From Polyodon spathula (lineage: Eukaryota > Chordata > Actinopteri > Acipenseriformes > Polyodontidae), in assembly GCF_017654505.1 (NCBI RefSeq), contig NC_054558.1, positions 13,387,278 through 13,451,277 on the forward strand: a stretch of DNA of 64,000 nucleotides. Reading direction: 5' to 3'. Shown here one piece after another: positions 51,901 through 59,800 of this stretch. Positions within the stretch are counted from its first letter, which is position 1. Each line of letters opens with the position of its first letter. A program made the translations under genes and the position numbers. Under the pieces are notes generated by a model, which saw only the letters and a list, made by a program, of their open reading frames with translations, was not told the DNA's origin and did no database searches.

Positions 51901-52224
51901 ATCATCTTCTATTATAAAACCTGTTGCGTTTTCAAGTTTTCAGTTCTCCATACTTCTGTCTAAGTGAAGTTACCCTATAGCATAAAAATCTGTACAAATG
52001 TAATTGTGCTGTTCCATGTCCATTTAAACCTAGTTGTGATGAAATAGTCTCTGTGAATGTGCCTGTGAAGCTGTGCATCTGTCTCTGTGTTTCAGGAGTG
52101 GTATACAGAGTATTCGCAGGACAGTGGCTGCTCTCGGCTGGAGAGACAGTTGGAGAGCCTGCAGTCTTCAGTCAACCAGCCTTCTCCTGATCCTGTGCGG
52201 CTGCGCTCTCAGACTGTCAGCTAG
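19850..52224 (+). CDS. TPCN1: TPCN1, two-pore cation channel 1 (28 coding exons, complete)
   Basis: Exons: 19850-19961, 27816-27923, 28712-28845, 30513-30689, 32503-32616, 32824-32954, 34070-34158, 34544-34578, 34931-34989, 35579-35678, 36584-36700, 37620-37744, 38187-38235, 38333-38396, 39330-39374, 39824-39880, 40907-40960, 41267-41339, 43040-43147, 45569-45640, 45726-45815, 46216-46331, 47282-47328, 47692-47760, 49841-49925, 50439-50581, 50706-50786, 52096-52224. All borders are GT-AG, every phase joins, and the sum is 2583 nt: 860 residues and TAG. Human TPC1 is 816. The protein is two six-helix ion-channel repeats; TPC1 is known as a voltage-dependent, PI(3,5)P2-activated Na+/Ca2+ channel of endolysosomes, linked to NAADP signalling. 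Start: [14 protein letters not shown] matches the family N-terminus; DDVPLI fits an acidic dileucine sorting signal. Landmarks: [47 protein letters not shown]. Intact. Confidence 0.97.
20338..20401. repeat. (TA)n microsatellite
   Basis: About 64 bp of TA dinucleotides in TPCN1 intron 1. Confidence 0.97.
22358..22564. mobile_element. TA-flanked MITE (Tc1/mariner-like)
   Basis: 207 bp bounded by perfect 24-bp inverted repeats (left arm 22358-22381 starts CTGTAAAGCC; right arm 22541-22564), each preceded or followed by TA (22356-22357 and 22565-22566). The TA duplication fits Tc1/mariner-derived miniature elements. It is non-coding. Confidence 0.8.
22625..24895. repeat. Dispersed repeat pair in opposite orientation (22625-22735 and 24735-24895)
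   Basis: Both arms are built of degenerate 'taaagcatagtaaagcatt'-type words; the right arm reads them on the minus strand. They look like two copies of one interspersed repeat rather than ends of one element, because unrelated DNA including another transposon lies between. Confidence 0.45.
24145..24511. mobile_element. TA-flanked Tc1-like non-autonomous element
   Basis: 367 bp with imperfect inverted ends built on TTGGCCAAAACTTTTTCAT (left) and the reverse complement of CAAAACTTTTGGCCATAACTG (right). TA flanks both ends (24143-24144, 24512-24513). 'TGGCCAAAAGTTTTGCAT'-type ends are familiar from fish Tc1-like elements. No coding capacity. Confidence 0.75.
27816..27923 (+). other. TPCN1: TPCN1 exon 2, variable N-terminal exon
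   Basis: The least conserved TPCN1 exon. The acceptor TAG at 27813-27815 is the only nearby one that fits exon 1's phase. It contains an in-frame ATG (27818) only 2 nt inside the exon, so a transcript starting just upstream could begin translation here. Donor GTAGGT is acceptable. Confidence 0.7.
33498..33940. repeat. ~43-bp minisatellite in TPCN1 intron 6
   Basis: About ten units built on GAGGTTGTTACTGATGGCTC and TGTATTTACTGCTGTTA, with point differences and some shortened units. It ends about 130 bp before exon 7. Confidence 0.9.
34931..35678 (+). other. TPCN1: TPCN1 exons 9-10: pore and selectivity filter I
   Basis: The exon 9/10 joint encodes VLLTTANFPDVMMP. Thr-Ala-Asn at about residues 318-320 is the first-domain filter of animal two-pore channels; Asn320 is split across the junction (AA|T). 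The IS6 helix follows into exon 11 ([10 protein letters not shown]). Confidence 0.9.
35925..36180 (-). mobile_element. Possible solo LTR, antisense
   Basis: On the minus strand a TATA box (GTATATAAGAGG) precedes AATAAA copies by roughly 80-100 bp, and the block seems to start near TGTCG and end near TGACA. That order is LTR-like, but no target duplication was found. Confidence 0.3.
36522..36573 (+). repeat. (CT)n microsatellite forming the polypyrimidine tract of TPCN1 exon 11
   Basis: About 26 CT repeats end 10 bp before the acceptor CAG of exon 11, so the microsatellite itself serves as the pyrimidine tract. Confidence 0.95.
37117..37269. mobile_element. Small hAT-like element, ends degenerate
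   Basis: Starts CAGGGGTGGCC and ends with the reverse complement of CAGGAATGTCCAATCACGG, similar in style to the elements at 14555 and 46919, and contains the 'ggtcctggaggg' word on the minus strand. No matching 8-bp flanks were seen, so the call is weaker. Confidence 0.45.
41437..41911 (+). mobile_element. tRNA-related SINE, complete copy
   Basis: About 475 bp with a 14-bp perfect target duplication (tgattggacattta at 41423-41436 and 41912-41925) and an (AAAT)n tail. The head 'ctcctgagtgacgcatctagtaaagg' is a degenerate copy of the head at 63607. It lies in TPCN1 intron 18. The internal promoter B box is damaged here. Confidence 0.88.
41978..42898. mobile_element. TA-flanked non-autonomous element, pogo/Tigger-like ends
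   Basis: 921 bp. Left end CATTGTACTCCATTTATAA and right end the reverse complement of CAGTGCACTCCATTTATAA, flanked by TA (41976-41977 and 42899-42900). Subterminal 'gattcttata' words repeat at both ends. The 'CTCCATTTATAAG' style resembles Tigger/pogo termini. No transposase seen. Confidence 0.7.
43040..45640 (+). other. TPCN1: TPCN1 exons 19-20: second voltage sensor
   Basis: Exon 19 encodes [18 protein letters not shown] and then [10 protein letters not shown]; exon 20 continues [10 protein letters not shown]. The spaced arginines at about residues 578 and 584, followed by basic residues to 593, form the IIS4 sensor that makes TPC1 voltage-dependent. The intron between these exons (43148-45568) holds the 410-bp tandem array. 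Confidence 0.88.
43312..44940 (+). repeat. Four-copy tandem array of a ~410-bp unit in TPCN1 intron 19
   Basis: Units start AGTTTTTCCTTTTAAGGACA at 43312, 43721, 44132 and 44541 (spacings 409, 411, 409) and end GTGAAGATAAT. Joints carry short (TA)n runs of slightly different length, which explains the spacing changes. Units differ by only a few substitutions (for example AATGTC versus AACGTC; the last unit has GACAATAACATTTTGC). No open frame of interest and no similarity that I recognise. Confidence 0.95.
46336..46409 (+). repeat. 37-bp duplication at the TPCN1 exon 22 donor
   Basis: Two tandem units (GGAGCC...CTCACTAAA) begin 4 nt after the exon 22 GT. They differ by three substitutions. 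The genuine donor GTAAGG stays intact. Confidence 0.9.
46919..47126. mobile_element. hAT-like non-autonomous element with perfect 8-bp target duplication
   Basis: 208 bp. Left end CAGGGATGGCCAACCCTGG; right end is a degenerate reverse complement (CAGGAGAGGTCAACTG). Direct repeats gtgtaggt flank it at 46911-46918 and 47127-47134. Shares the 'ggtcctggag' word with the element at 14555. Confidence 0.8.
47164..47189 (+). repeat. Poly(C) tract, 26 nt
   Basis: Uninterrupted C run about 90 bp before TPCN1 exon 23; the minus strand is poly(G). Length may be unreliable in the assembly. Confidence 0.95.
47766..47936 (+). repeat. 57-bp x 3 minisatellite at the TPCN1 exon 24 donor
   Basis: Three units (CAGGGAGCCCCATGTGAACA...) start at 47766, 47823 and 47880, the first beginning 5 nt after the exon end at 47760. 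Confidence 0.92.
48004..48900. mobile_element. hAT-like non-autonomous element, 897 bp
   Basis: Perfect 12-bp terminal inverted repeats (TAGAGAGTGACA) with perfect 8-bp target duplications ctgcacag at 47996-48003 and 48901-48908. The interior has arrays of 'cccatcctgtcc' words on the left and 'cccattcctgc' words on the right, no transposase. It lies in TPCN1 intron 24. Confidence 0.88.
49265..49800 (+). repeat. ~46-bp GC-rich minisatellite before TPCN1 exon 25
   Basis: Twelve units around TGCAGGCTGCCTCCCC and GGCCCTGCTGG. Units alternate between GTGCAGG and ATGCAGG types, so a two-unit higher-order repeat is visible. The array ends about 40 bp before the exon 25 acceptor and has many C-rich tracts followed by CAG. 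Confidence 0.95.
51573..51746 (+). mobile_element. tRNA-derived SINE with V-SINE-type tail
   Basis: Head TGGTGGTCCAGTGGTTAA and degenerate B box GCAGTTCAAGCC look tRNA-derived; the 3' end reads CGCTTTGGATAAAGGTGTC followed by TGCTAAATGA, the well-known tail shared by many fish SINEs. It lies in TPCN1 intron 27. Confidence 0.75.
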
Positions 52225-52339
52225 GCCAGACTGCCTGTTGCCTTCCTGCTATGTGCAACTAACAGGACCAAAATAACCCATTGGGAGCACCCGGGCTCTG
52301 CTCCACCCACCCCACGCACCCTGGATCATTTGATTTATA

Positions 52340-52345
52340 AATAAA
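52340..52345 (+). terminator. Candidate TPCN1 poly(A) signal (AATAAA)
   Basis: First AATAAA after the stop, about 115 bp downstream. A longer 3' UTR ending later is equally possible. Confidence 0.35.
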
Positions 52346-53923
52346 ACATACGCCTGTATACAGTAACATCATGGCTTCAGAGTAAAACTTTTTTTCCACT
52401 GGATTTCTACTGGCAGTGCAAAAGTAACTTCCATTAGGGGGGGGACCAGGAGGAGAGGAACTGAAGACTTGCACTGCAAAATGGCGGAGAAACTTCACCA
52501 CGGAAGCAGTGTCCTAATGGATTTCATACAGCGTACTTCATCACCACAACCATCCTGTTCTTATAAGAGAAGGCTTCAGTGCTGGGCAGAAAAGCCATCA
52601 GTCCTCCACATCCCCTTGATTTAGTTCAGCTTGCTGTAGTTGCTGTTTCTTAGGGCTTTGGCATTAGGGTCCTGTCTCCCATGCCTTGCCAGCAGATGAG
52701 ATCACACTAAGGACCATAGTTGGTATTTTATTAAGGTAACTAAAGTGTTTAATCTTAGTCATGTGATTTATCGATTTAATCACATATTTCATAACTTCCA
52801 TAGAATATGGAATTATAATAATAGTGAACCGCAAAAAATATTCAGTAAAATAATGCTCTAAAACGTCACATAATCACAGATGTTTAATTAATGCAGCATT
52901 TCAGTATTCAAATTATTCAAAAATGTGAACCACCCGTTACGGAGGAGGGGCCGTGTTGATGCTAGATATCGATGTTCAGATGCTTCACTTTTAGTTTTTA
53001 TTAAGTAGATTGAATTAATTTTAAAAACACAATGCAGACAATGGCAGTGTGAAAAATAACAATCCAAAAGAACACCTTAAAAGGGTGATGACCAAGGCTT
53101 TCAAAAGATGTTCTCACCTTCCGTTAATTACAACAGCATGTTTCCATGGCCTTTACAACTTTGCTGTTGTTTTCCAGACCTTTCTTATTGAAGCTCATTT
53201 ATCCTGCACAACACAACCGGTTAGATTGAACTTTCCTCTGCCCGTTCACTGCCTGTGTCACAGGTGATGTGGCCTCATCTGGCCCACATCATTTCCTATG
53301 TGCAGCATAGAAATTAGGACCTTATTTTTGTCACAAATTGGTTAAATCAAACATAAGAAAGTACCCATCCATGCTAAGAAACATCTAACCGGTTTGAGAA
53401 GTAAAATTTGTACACAGTTTAGATGCAACAAAATGAAAATGTTTTAATCAGTGCTATTCATTATAACACCAGAATCTTTGTAATTGTTTTTCTCTTGGCA
53501 ATCAACATTCAGATGTCTGTTTGCCACGCTGAGACGACTTGTCTTTGTTTTCCTCATGATAAAGGTTGAGCTCTTCAAGACATTGATTTCATGCTCTGTA
53601 CCTTTCTGAAGTTTGATTGTGGGTCTCCAACAACAACAAAATAGAATAGCCCTTTTGTTCCAGGTATCTTTTAAAGCTGCCACTACCACTATGTCAGAGT
53701 TTAATGTGAGGCATTTTCAGCTTCACTAAACTATTTACATGCAGAACAAGAAGAGCCTGGTTAGGGTACAAAATACAGTATCTCAGCAGTCTTCTCACAA
53801 GCTTTATTTATTAACACAAAATAACCACGTATTTCCTCTTTTTTTTTTTTTTTTTTGTTGCAAGTCAAAAAGTGTATTTGTGTATGGAATAAATATGAGT
53901 GTGTGTATGTGTGTGTGTGTGTG

Positions 53924-53926
<3 letters not shown>

Positions 53927-54003
<77 letters not shown>
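53927..54003. repeat. (TA)n microsatellite
   Basis: About 77 bp, preceded by a GT-rich run at 53898-53925. Confidence 0.96.
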
Positions 54004-54008
<5 letters not shown>

Positions 54009-54368
54009 TTAAAAAACAAACCCTGTGCTAAAGGATGTTTATTCAGTACAAAACAGGAGTGGGAGGGTAACTTTTCGTTATGCCTTATTTGTGAAATCTG
54101 AAATAATTGATGTTGTTTAACAAGTTGTAATACTTGGCCACCATATTGGTCTCTAACTGTCTCCTCTAATGCACTACTACTGTGACATGCTAGATGGCCA
54201 GCCATTTCCCATCATGGCTGAAATTACAACAGTGGAACGGTCACCCATAACTATACAACACTCACCAGAGTATCTCACCAAGTATCTGTCTGCATTACAA
54301 CCATCTGTATGGTGGATAAACACATGACATGATACAGTGATTGTCTTAAAAATGTGTTCTTTGCATCA

Positions 54369-54373
<5 letters not shown>

Positions 54374-54423
<50 letters not shown>
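54374..54423. repeat. (TA)n microsatellite
   Basis: About 50 bp of TA dinucleotides. Confidence 0.95.
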
Positions 54424-54426
<3 letters not shown>

Positions 54427-56329
54427 ATTAGATATTATATATATTATAAATAATATCAAGGTGGCTAGGTAGAGGATACAGAAAGTAAAGGAATCACTAA
54501 ATGTTTTCAAGGTCGTAGCCAGCGACATTGCTTTGTCGCAAAATAAATGCATTTCATCCCTCATTATTTGCATGCATTAGAAGTCCTGCTCATATCTATA
54601 GCCTCTGTGCTTCAAAGTCTTTTTTTGTCATAGCAGACTACAGCGACACCATGGGGGGTGCATAAGCAAGTGCCTCTGATTTTTGTAGAAAGTGTCTATA
54701 AATGGCTGCTGAGCAATGAAGAATTCCAGCTGTCAGAGAGCAGCACATAGCGGTGCCGTATCAGTTATGATCGTTTTCAATACATTCTAAACTGGGCTCT
54801 TCAATGCCATACTGTTAATTGTCAGCTGAAGCTAAGAGGGGAGAGTTGGTGAATTCTCCAGAACTCTGATCACCTTTCACGTACTGCAGGCTTTTACATG
54901 TACTGTTCCTTGGACACTGAAAAGCAAACTCAGAACCTGTGCAAAATCATTATACTGCAAGCTTCTGTGCTTAATACAGTTCAGCAATCGTGTTATGCTG
55001 AATTTCTGGGCTTTCGAGAAAAGAGGAAAGCATTCAATAAGAGACAACCACAGCTAGTTTTAATTCAAATCCGTTTATAAATCATATAATCTGTATCAAT
55101 AAAATAAATACATCATACTAATTAAAATTGTATTTGGCTCATCACTATATACAGTATAAAACCCTGATTCAATCAAAAGAAAAAAAAAATGTCATATTGT
55201 ATACATTTTAAACACATACATACAGACCATTTCATTTGATGAAGAGTATGAACTTGTTTTTATTGTGCACTATAGATCCCCCTTGTGGCCAGCAATATGA
55301 CTGCAGATTCTCAAACCAGTTTTCATAATAAATCACCTGTGCAGTTAGTTATTAACAAAGTATGTGAAGGAAATAAAATGACCACTATCCCAAAAACAAG
55401 ACAGACTTTGCTGAAATAGAATACAAAGCTCCCCAACACAAATCCAGTAATTGTAAGCTTACACTATTGGAATGTTTAAAAATATAAATGCTAATATAAA
55501 AACTGACCACTTAAGTATCTAAAGTGCTACTAATCTACTGTATGACAGATGACTGTATAAAAGCCTAGGTCTTGGACCACTCAACTCTTCAGGCAGTCAT
55601 GAAACTGGGGACAGAGTGAAGGAAGGCGAACCAAGAGATCCTGGAGCACACCTAACAAAACTGTGAAGGAATTTGCAAAAAAGTGTGCCCCTTACTGACA
55701 CCAGAGGCAAGTCAGGCAATGTGATGGTTTAGAAGAACAATGGACATGTTAACAGCAGCGGGCAGCCACTACACTGTACACAGTCGATCGCAATCTTCAG
55801 GGTGGCACGGAACGCTTACAAAACTAAGAGATTTCATATACGTTACTATACTCTGTGTACAGTACATTCAGTTCTGTATTCTAGTACACTATGACATTTC
55901 TGATACGATAGTATACAAGAGGTTAAACAAAATATATAGAGTCATGTTTTTTGTTCTTTGGTACTTCTTTAAAGCTGTTAAAATGACAGCCGCTGCATAT
56001 TTCAACTGAACACCAGTTTCGATTCCAGACTTTCTTTGCATGACTTTAAAATTCAAGAATACTAATCCTGATTTCAGAAGCCCTGCTGTTAAACACAGCA
56101 AACCTGAAAAATATCTAATGTTCTGTTACTCTCTGTGTGAAGGACCATACAGCAGTAGCCAGCCACAGAAAAGACCTTAAGAAACACACAGGCACAACTC
56201 AGTAAAGACCCTGTATGTTCATGTGAGGCTGGCAGTTTGTGTACTGGAACCTACAAACATAACTTCACAGCTGTAATCCAGTATCTATGCATAGGTTTAT
56301 ACAATAGCACACAAAACATGAGGATTCTC

Positions 56330-56412
56330 CTCTACAGTGTAAATCATGAGGCTTCTCCTCCCCTTCACAGTGTAAACCATGAGGATTCTCCTCCCCTTCA
56401 CAGTGTAAACCA
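56330..56412. repeat. ~33-bp x 2.5 minisatellite
   Basis: Units around ACAGTGTAAACCATGAGG and TTCTCCTCCCC, close to the SLC8B1 3' end. Confidence 0.85.
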
Positions 56413-56587
56413 GGCAGTCATGAGTCTGCTGATGGAATGACACCTTCAGCAGTAGGACCCTGCCAGTGGTTTTCATATTCTATGAGAGCAGTCCAGTCAC
56501 ATGATGCATTTAAAACATAAGCTAAATTAAAAGAGAAATTAAGCGTGACAATTCCTCAGAACACACAGTTGAATCATTCAGGCCTAG

Positions 56588-56593
56588 TTTATT
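56588..56593 (-). terminator. Candidate SLC8B1 poly(A) signal (AATAAA on minus strand)
   Basis: About 255 bp past the SLC8B1 stop codon on the minus strand. Confidence 0.45.
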
Positions 56594-56847
56594 TTAACAC
56601 TTGGACAGTGTGTGGAAACACGCAGCCTGGATCCCGAGTGGATCTCAGTTTGCTGTAGAGTCGGTTATTTCTGTTGTAATCAGTTGTCGTAGTGACAGAA
56701 GAAATAAATACATAAAATTTCAGAATAAGAGCGTGTGATTTGTGCGTGGGTCTGTCTGACCAGATACCTGCTCTTTGTGAATCACCACACCCCTGCTGGA
56801 GAGAAGGGTCTGGCTGTGGGTTCTGAGTGGGAGAGGGGTGCAGGGTG

Positions 56848-59800
56848 TCAGGGGCTGCCCCTCAGCTCAATCACTTTAAACTCTGTCAGCAGCGCCACCA
56901 GCAGGAAGACCAGGTAGAAGAGGAGCAGGAAGATCCCGTAGCTACGGCCCAGGTGGAAGCATTGCACTGGAACCAGAATGAAGGAAAGTACCAGGCTGAG
57001 GCCTAGCGCTCCCGCAAGTATCCAGACCAGAAGCCCATCCGGTTCTAGCTGTGGAAGAGAAGGAGAGTGGAGGAGGAGGGTAGCTTGCCTCATTTGGCCA
57101 GCAAAAAAAATCAAAAACAAACTCTGGAGAGAACGTTACACAAATAGCAAAAAAACCCAAAACAATATTCCATAATAATGCACTATCCATGCATTATCTG
57201 CTAAACATTTTTTGACTGAATCAAGGACGGCTGGTTAACAGAGTTCCCTTGCTCGCCGAACCCCCAGTCTCTCTCATTAATGAATTGTGCTTCCCTTCTG
57301 GGTGGTGTGTGCTTCATTTCCCTCTCTCACGTGACCCTGGCACATCAACAATGCCGTTCATCCCATCTGTTTAATGGGCTAAAGCCGGGCTGTGCTCACT
57401 GAGAAATGAGAGCACTCTAATCCGCCTTGCACATGTGCAGTAGCAGCCAGCCATCAGCCAGGACTGGCTAGGATTGGCTTAAAAATGTCTGGATGGAGCG
57501 CAGCCAGTTAGCGAGCACAGTGATCAGGTGATCAGCGCGCATGTACCAAGACAACAGGCTATAAATATGAGCAGCGCGACTTAATCTCTTCTCAGTTTTG
57601 CATAGTGTGTTACTTTTGGGGGGGGGGGGGGGGGACAGAAAACCTTTACGCTGTTTAACTATACCAATAAAATTCACAAGTGTAATCATCTTTGTCTAAC
57701 TGAATTAAATGAATGTTTATGAATGCTCTTACTTGTTCAACTTTGTTCTTTTCAGTTTTAATCTGCCTTTATTTTGCGCCCTCTGTTCAGCAGTGCCTTA
57801 ACTTAAGTTCAGTAATAGCTAGATATGTTTGGCAATTTTTCTTATATATATATAAGAAAAAAAAATTTTCTAGGTGTTTTTAAATTACTATTTTTTTTTT
57901 TACTGTTTGCAGCTGATCAGTCTTTTGTTAGGTCTATGTAAATGATCTGCTGGTTCCTGAAAATAAATAAATAAATAAATAAATGTACTTCATTGTTAAT
58001 TAGTGGATTGTTTTTTTTTTTTGGCCTTAATTGTGACTTCCATTTAAGGTCTTTCTTGCGCTTGGTCTTTGAACTTGGGATTGATTTAGATTCAGAGACA
58101 ACTTAAATTTAAATAAATTCACATTTAAATTCAGGAGTGCTTTCGGTATGTTTAATATATTTGTCTTATTTCAACATCTCACTTTTTCTATTATTTTTTA
58201 ATGTATGAAAACCAAATGATTAAATGCTTTAGTCATGTTATCAACTGAAAAAGACATGACGGCTGACATTCCTGACTAAGTAAATCGAAAAATTTGCCAC
58301 GAGAAGACACTGCAGAGCAAACCTTTTGTATCGCTTCCAAAAAGAAACAGATTCACTGGACAGTGCTTCTACCACTGAGGCTGCCCCCTGGACCCCACAC
58401 CCTCACCTGCATCTGAGGTGTGAACGTTTTGGCCACCAGCTGCCACTATACTGAATATATACGATATATGTACATATGTAATGTACACAAGGTTTCCAAC
58501 AGAAGGGTAGGTTTTCTGATACTCATGGTATTTTACAAACTGAATTAAAATCCAGCACTTTAGGTTAACAATATCAAAAGTATCCAAAATGTTGAGTACA
58601 CTTTCAAAATAGTGCTAGTAAAAGTATAGACTACCCTACTCACCCAGATCTAAATCTACTGCTACTAGAATCTTAATTCCACAGGGACAGTGCAAGGGTG
58701 CGGTTATATTCTTTACTGTGTGAATTCCACAGGGACAGTGCAAGGGTGTGGATATATTCTTTACTGTGTGAATTCCACAGGGACAGTGCAAGGGTGTGGA
58801 TATTTTTTTTCTGTGTTTTCATTCTTTTGAACAAAATCTTTCCCTATGAATTAGGTTTAAGAGATGTTACTTCAGCTCTATACACGGTTGCTCAAGCGTG
58901 GTGCAGAGGTCAGTAGCCCACAGATGACCACTGGCACTAATTCCCAGCGACACTGTTTTTGTTCTTGGTCGGTACCCATGATAGATGCTACTTAAGGCTG
59001 GTGTAACATTAATTGCATCTTCTCTTACCGCTTGGGAACAGAACATTCTAAACTTAAAGCAAATCAGCTATGAGTTTGCCAAACATGAAAATAACAAAAA
59101 AGTGTAAAGGCCAAAAGAAGTTACACACACACGCACACTATATATAATCTTTCTATGCTTTACAAACGGCTTTGTTTGTTTATTGATGTATTGCAAAGGG
59201 CTGCATGTTTTGTTTAGTTTGTAATAGCGTCAGTATTTTTTCTAAATAGTAAACTGTAAAGCACTATCATTTTAGGAGTCACCTGCAAATGGCAACAATT
59301 TGAAATGCTGAATAAATGGTGTCATATAAAACAAAAATACTGAATGAAGAGGTCTCTAAGCCCCTTGTACTGTATGCTGATTTTTTTTTTTTTCTTTTTT
59401 TCTATTTGGTCACAAAAGCTTGCCAGGGCTACTTCCAGAAGATCTCAGGTTGTTAATAATGAATTGCTCGGCATGGTCTTTAGTTACACTGGAAAGTTGC
59501 GCAAGGTGATGTCACAAACTTGAAGTCTCATGAACATATGACATGGCTTTCAGAAAAAAAACACAACATATTTTTTAGTCAATTTGCGCTGCTTTTTAGT
59601 GTGATTTACCCACCCTTTTACGCCGTACTGTGTTTTGGCCGCACAGCGTGAGGAACATGTATGATGCGTGTGCTACGTCACAGTATCATGACAATGGAGA
59701 GAGAATCTAGAGTTTCTAAACTGCATGGAAACTAAGCCAATGAAGTAGCTGCTTTCAGCATTAGAAAGTTGCTCCACCTTGCTGACAGAACTGTGTGTTG

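Larger units (their letters stand above)
52346..56587. other. Convergent interval between TPCN1 and SLC8B1
   Basis: No gene recognised. It holds (TA)n runs (53927-54003, 54374-54423), a T tract (about 53840-53857), and a 3-copy ~33-bp minisatellite (about 56330-56412). Part of it is probably TPCN1 3' UTR. Confidence 0.6.
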
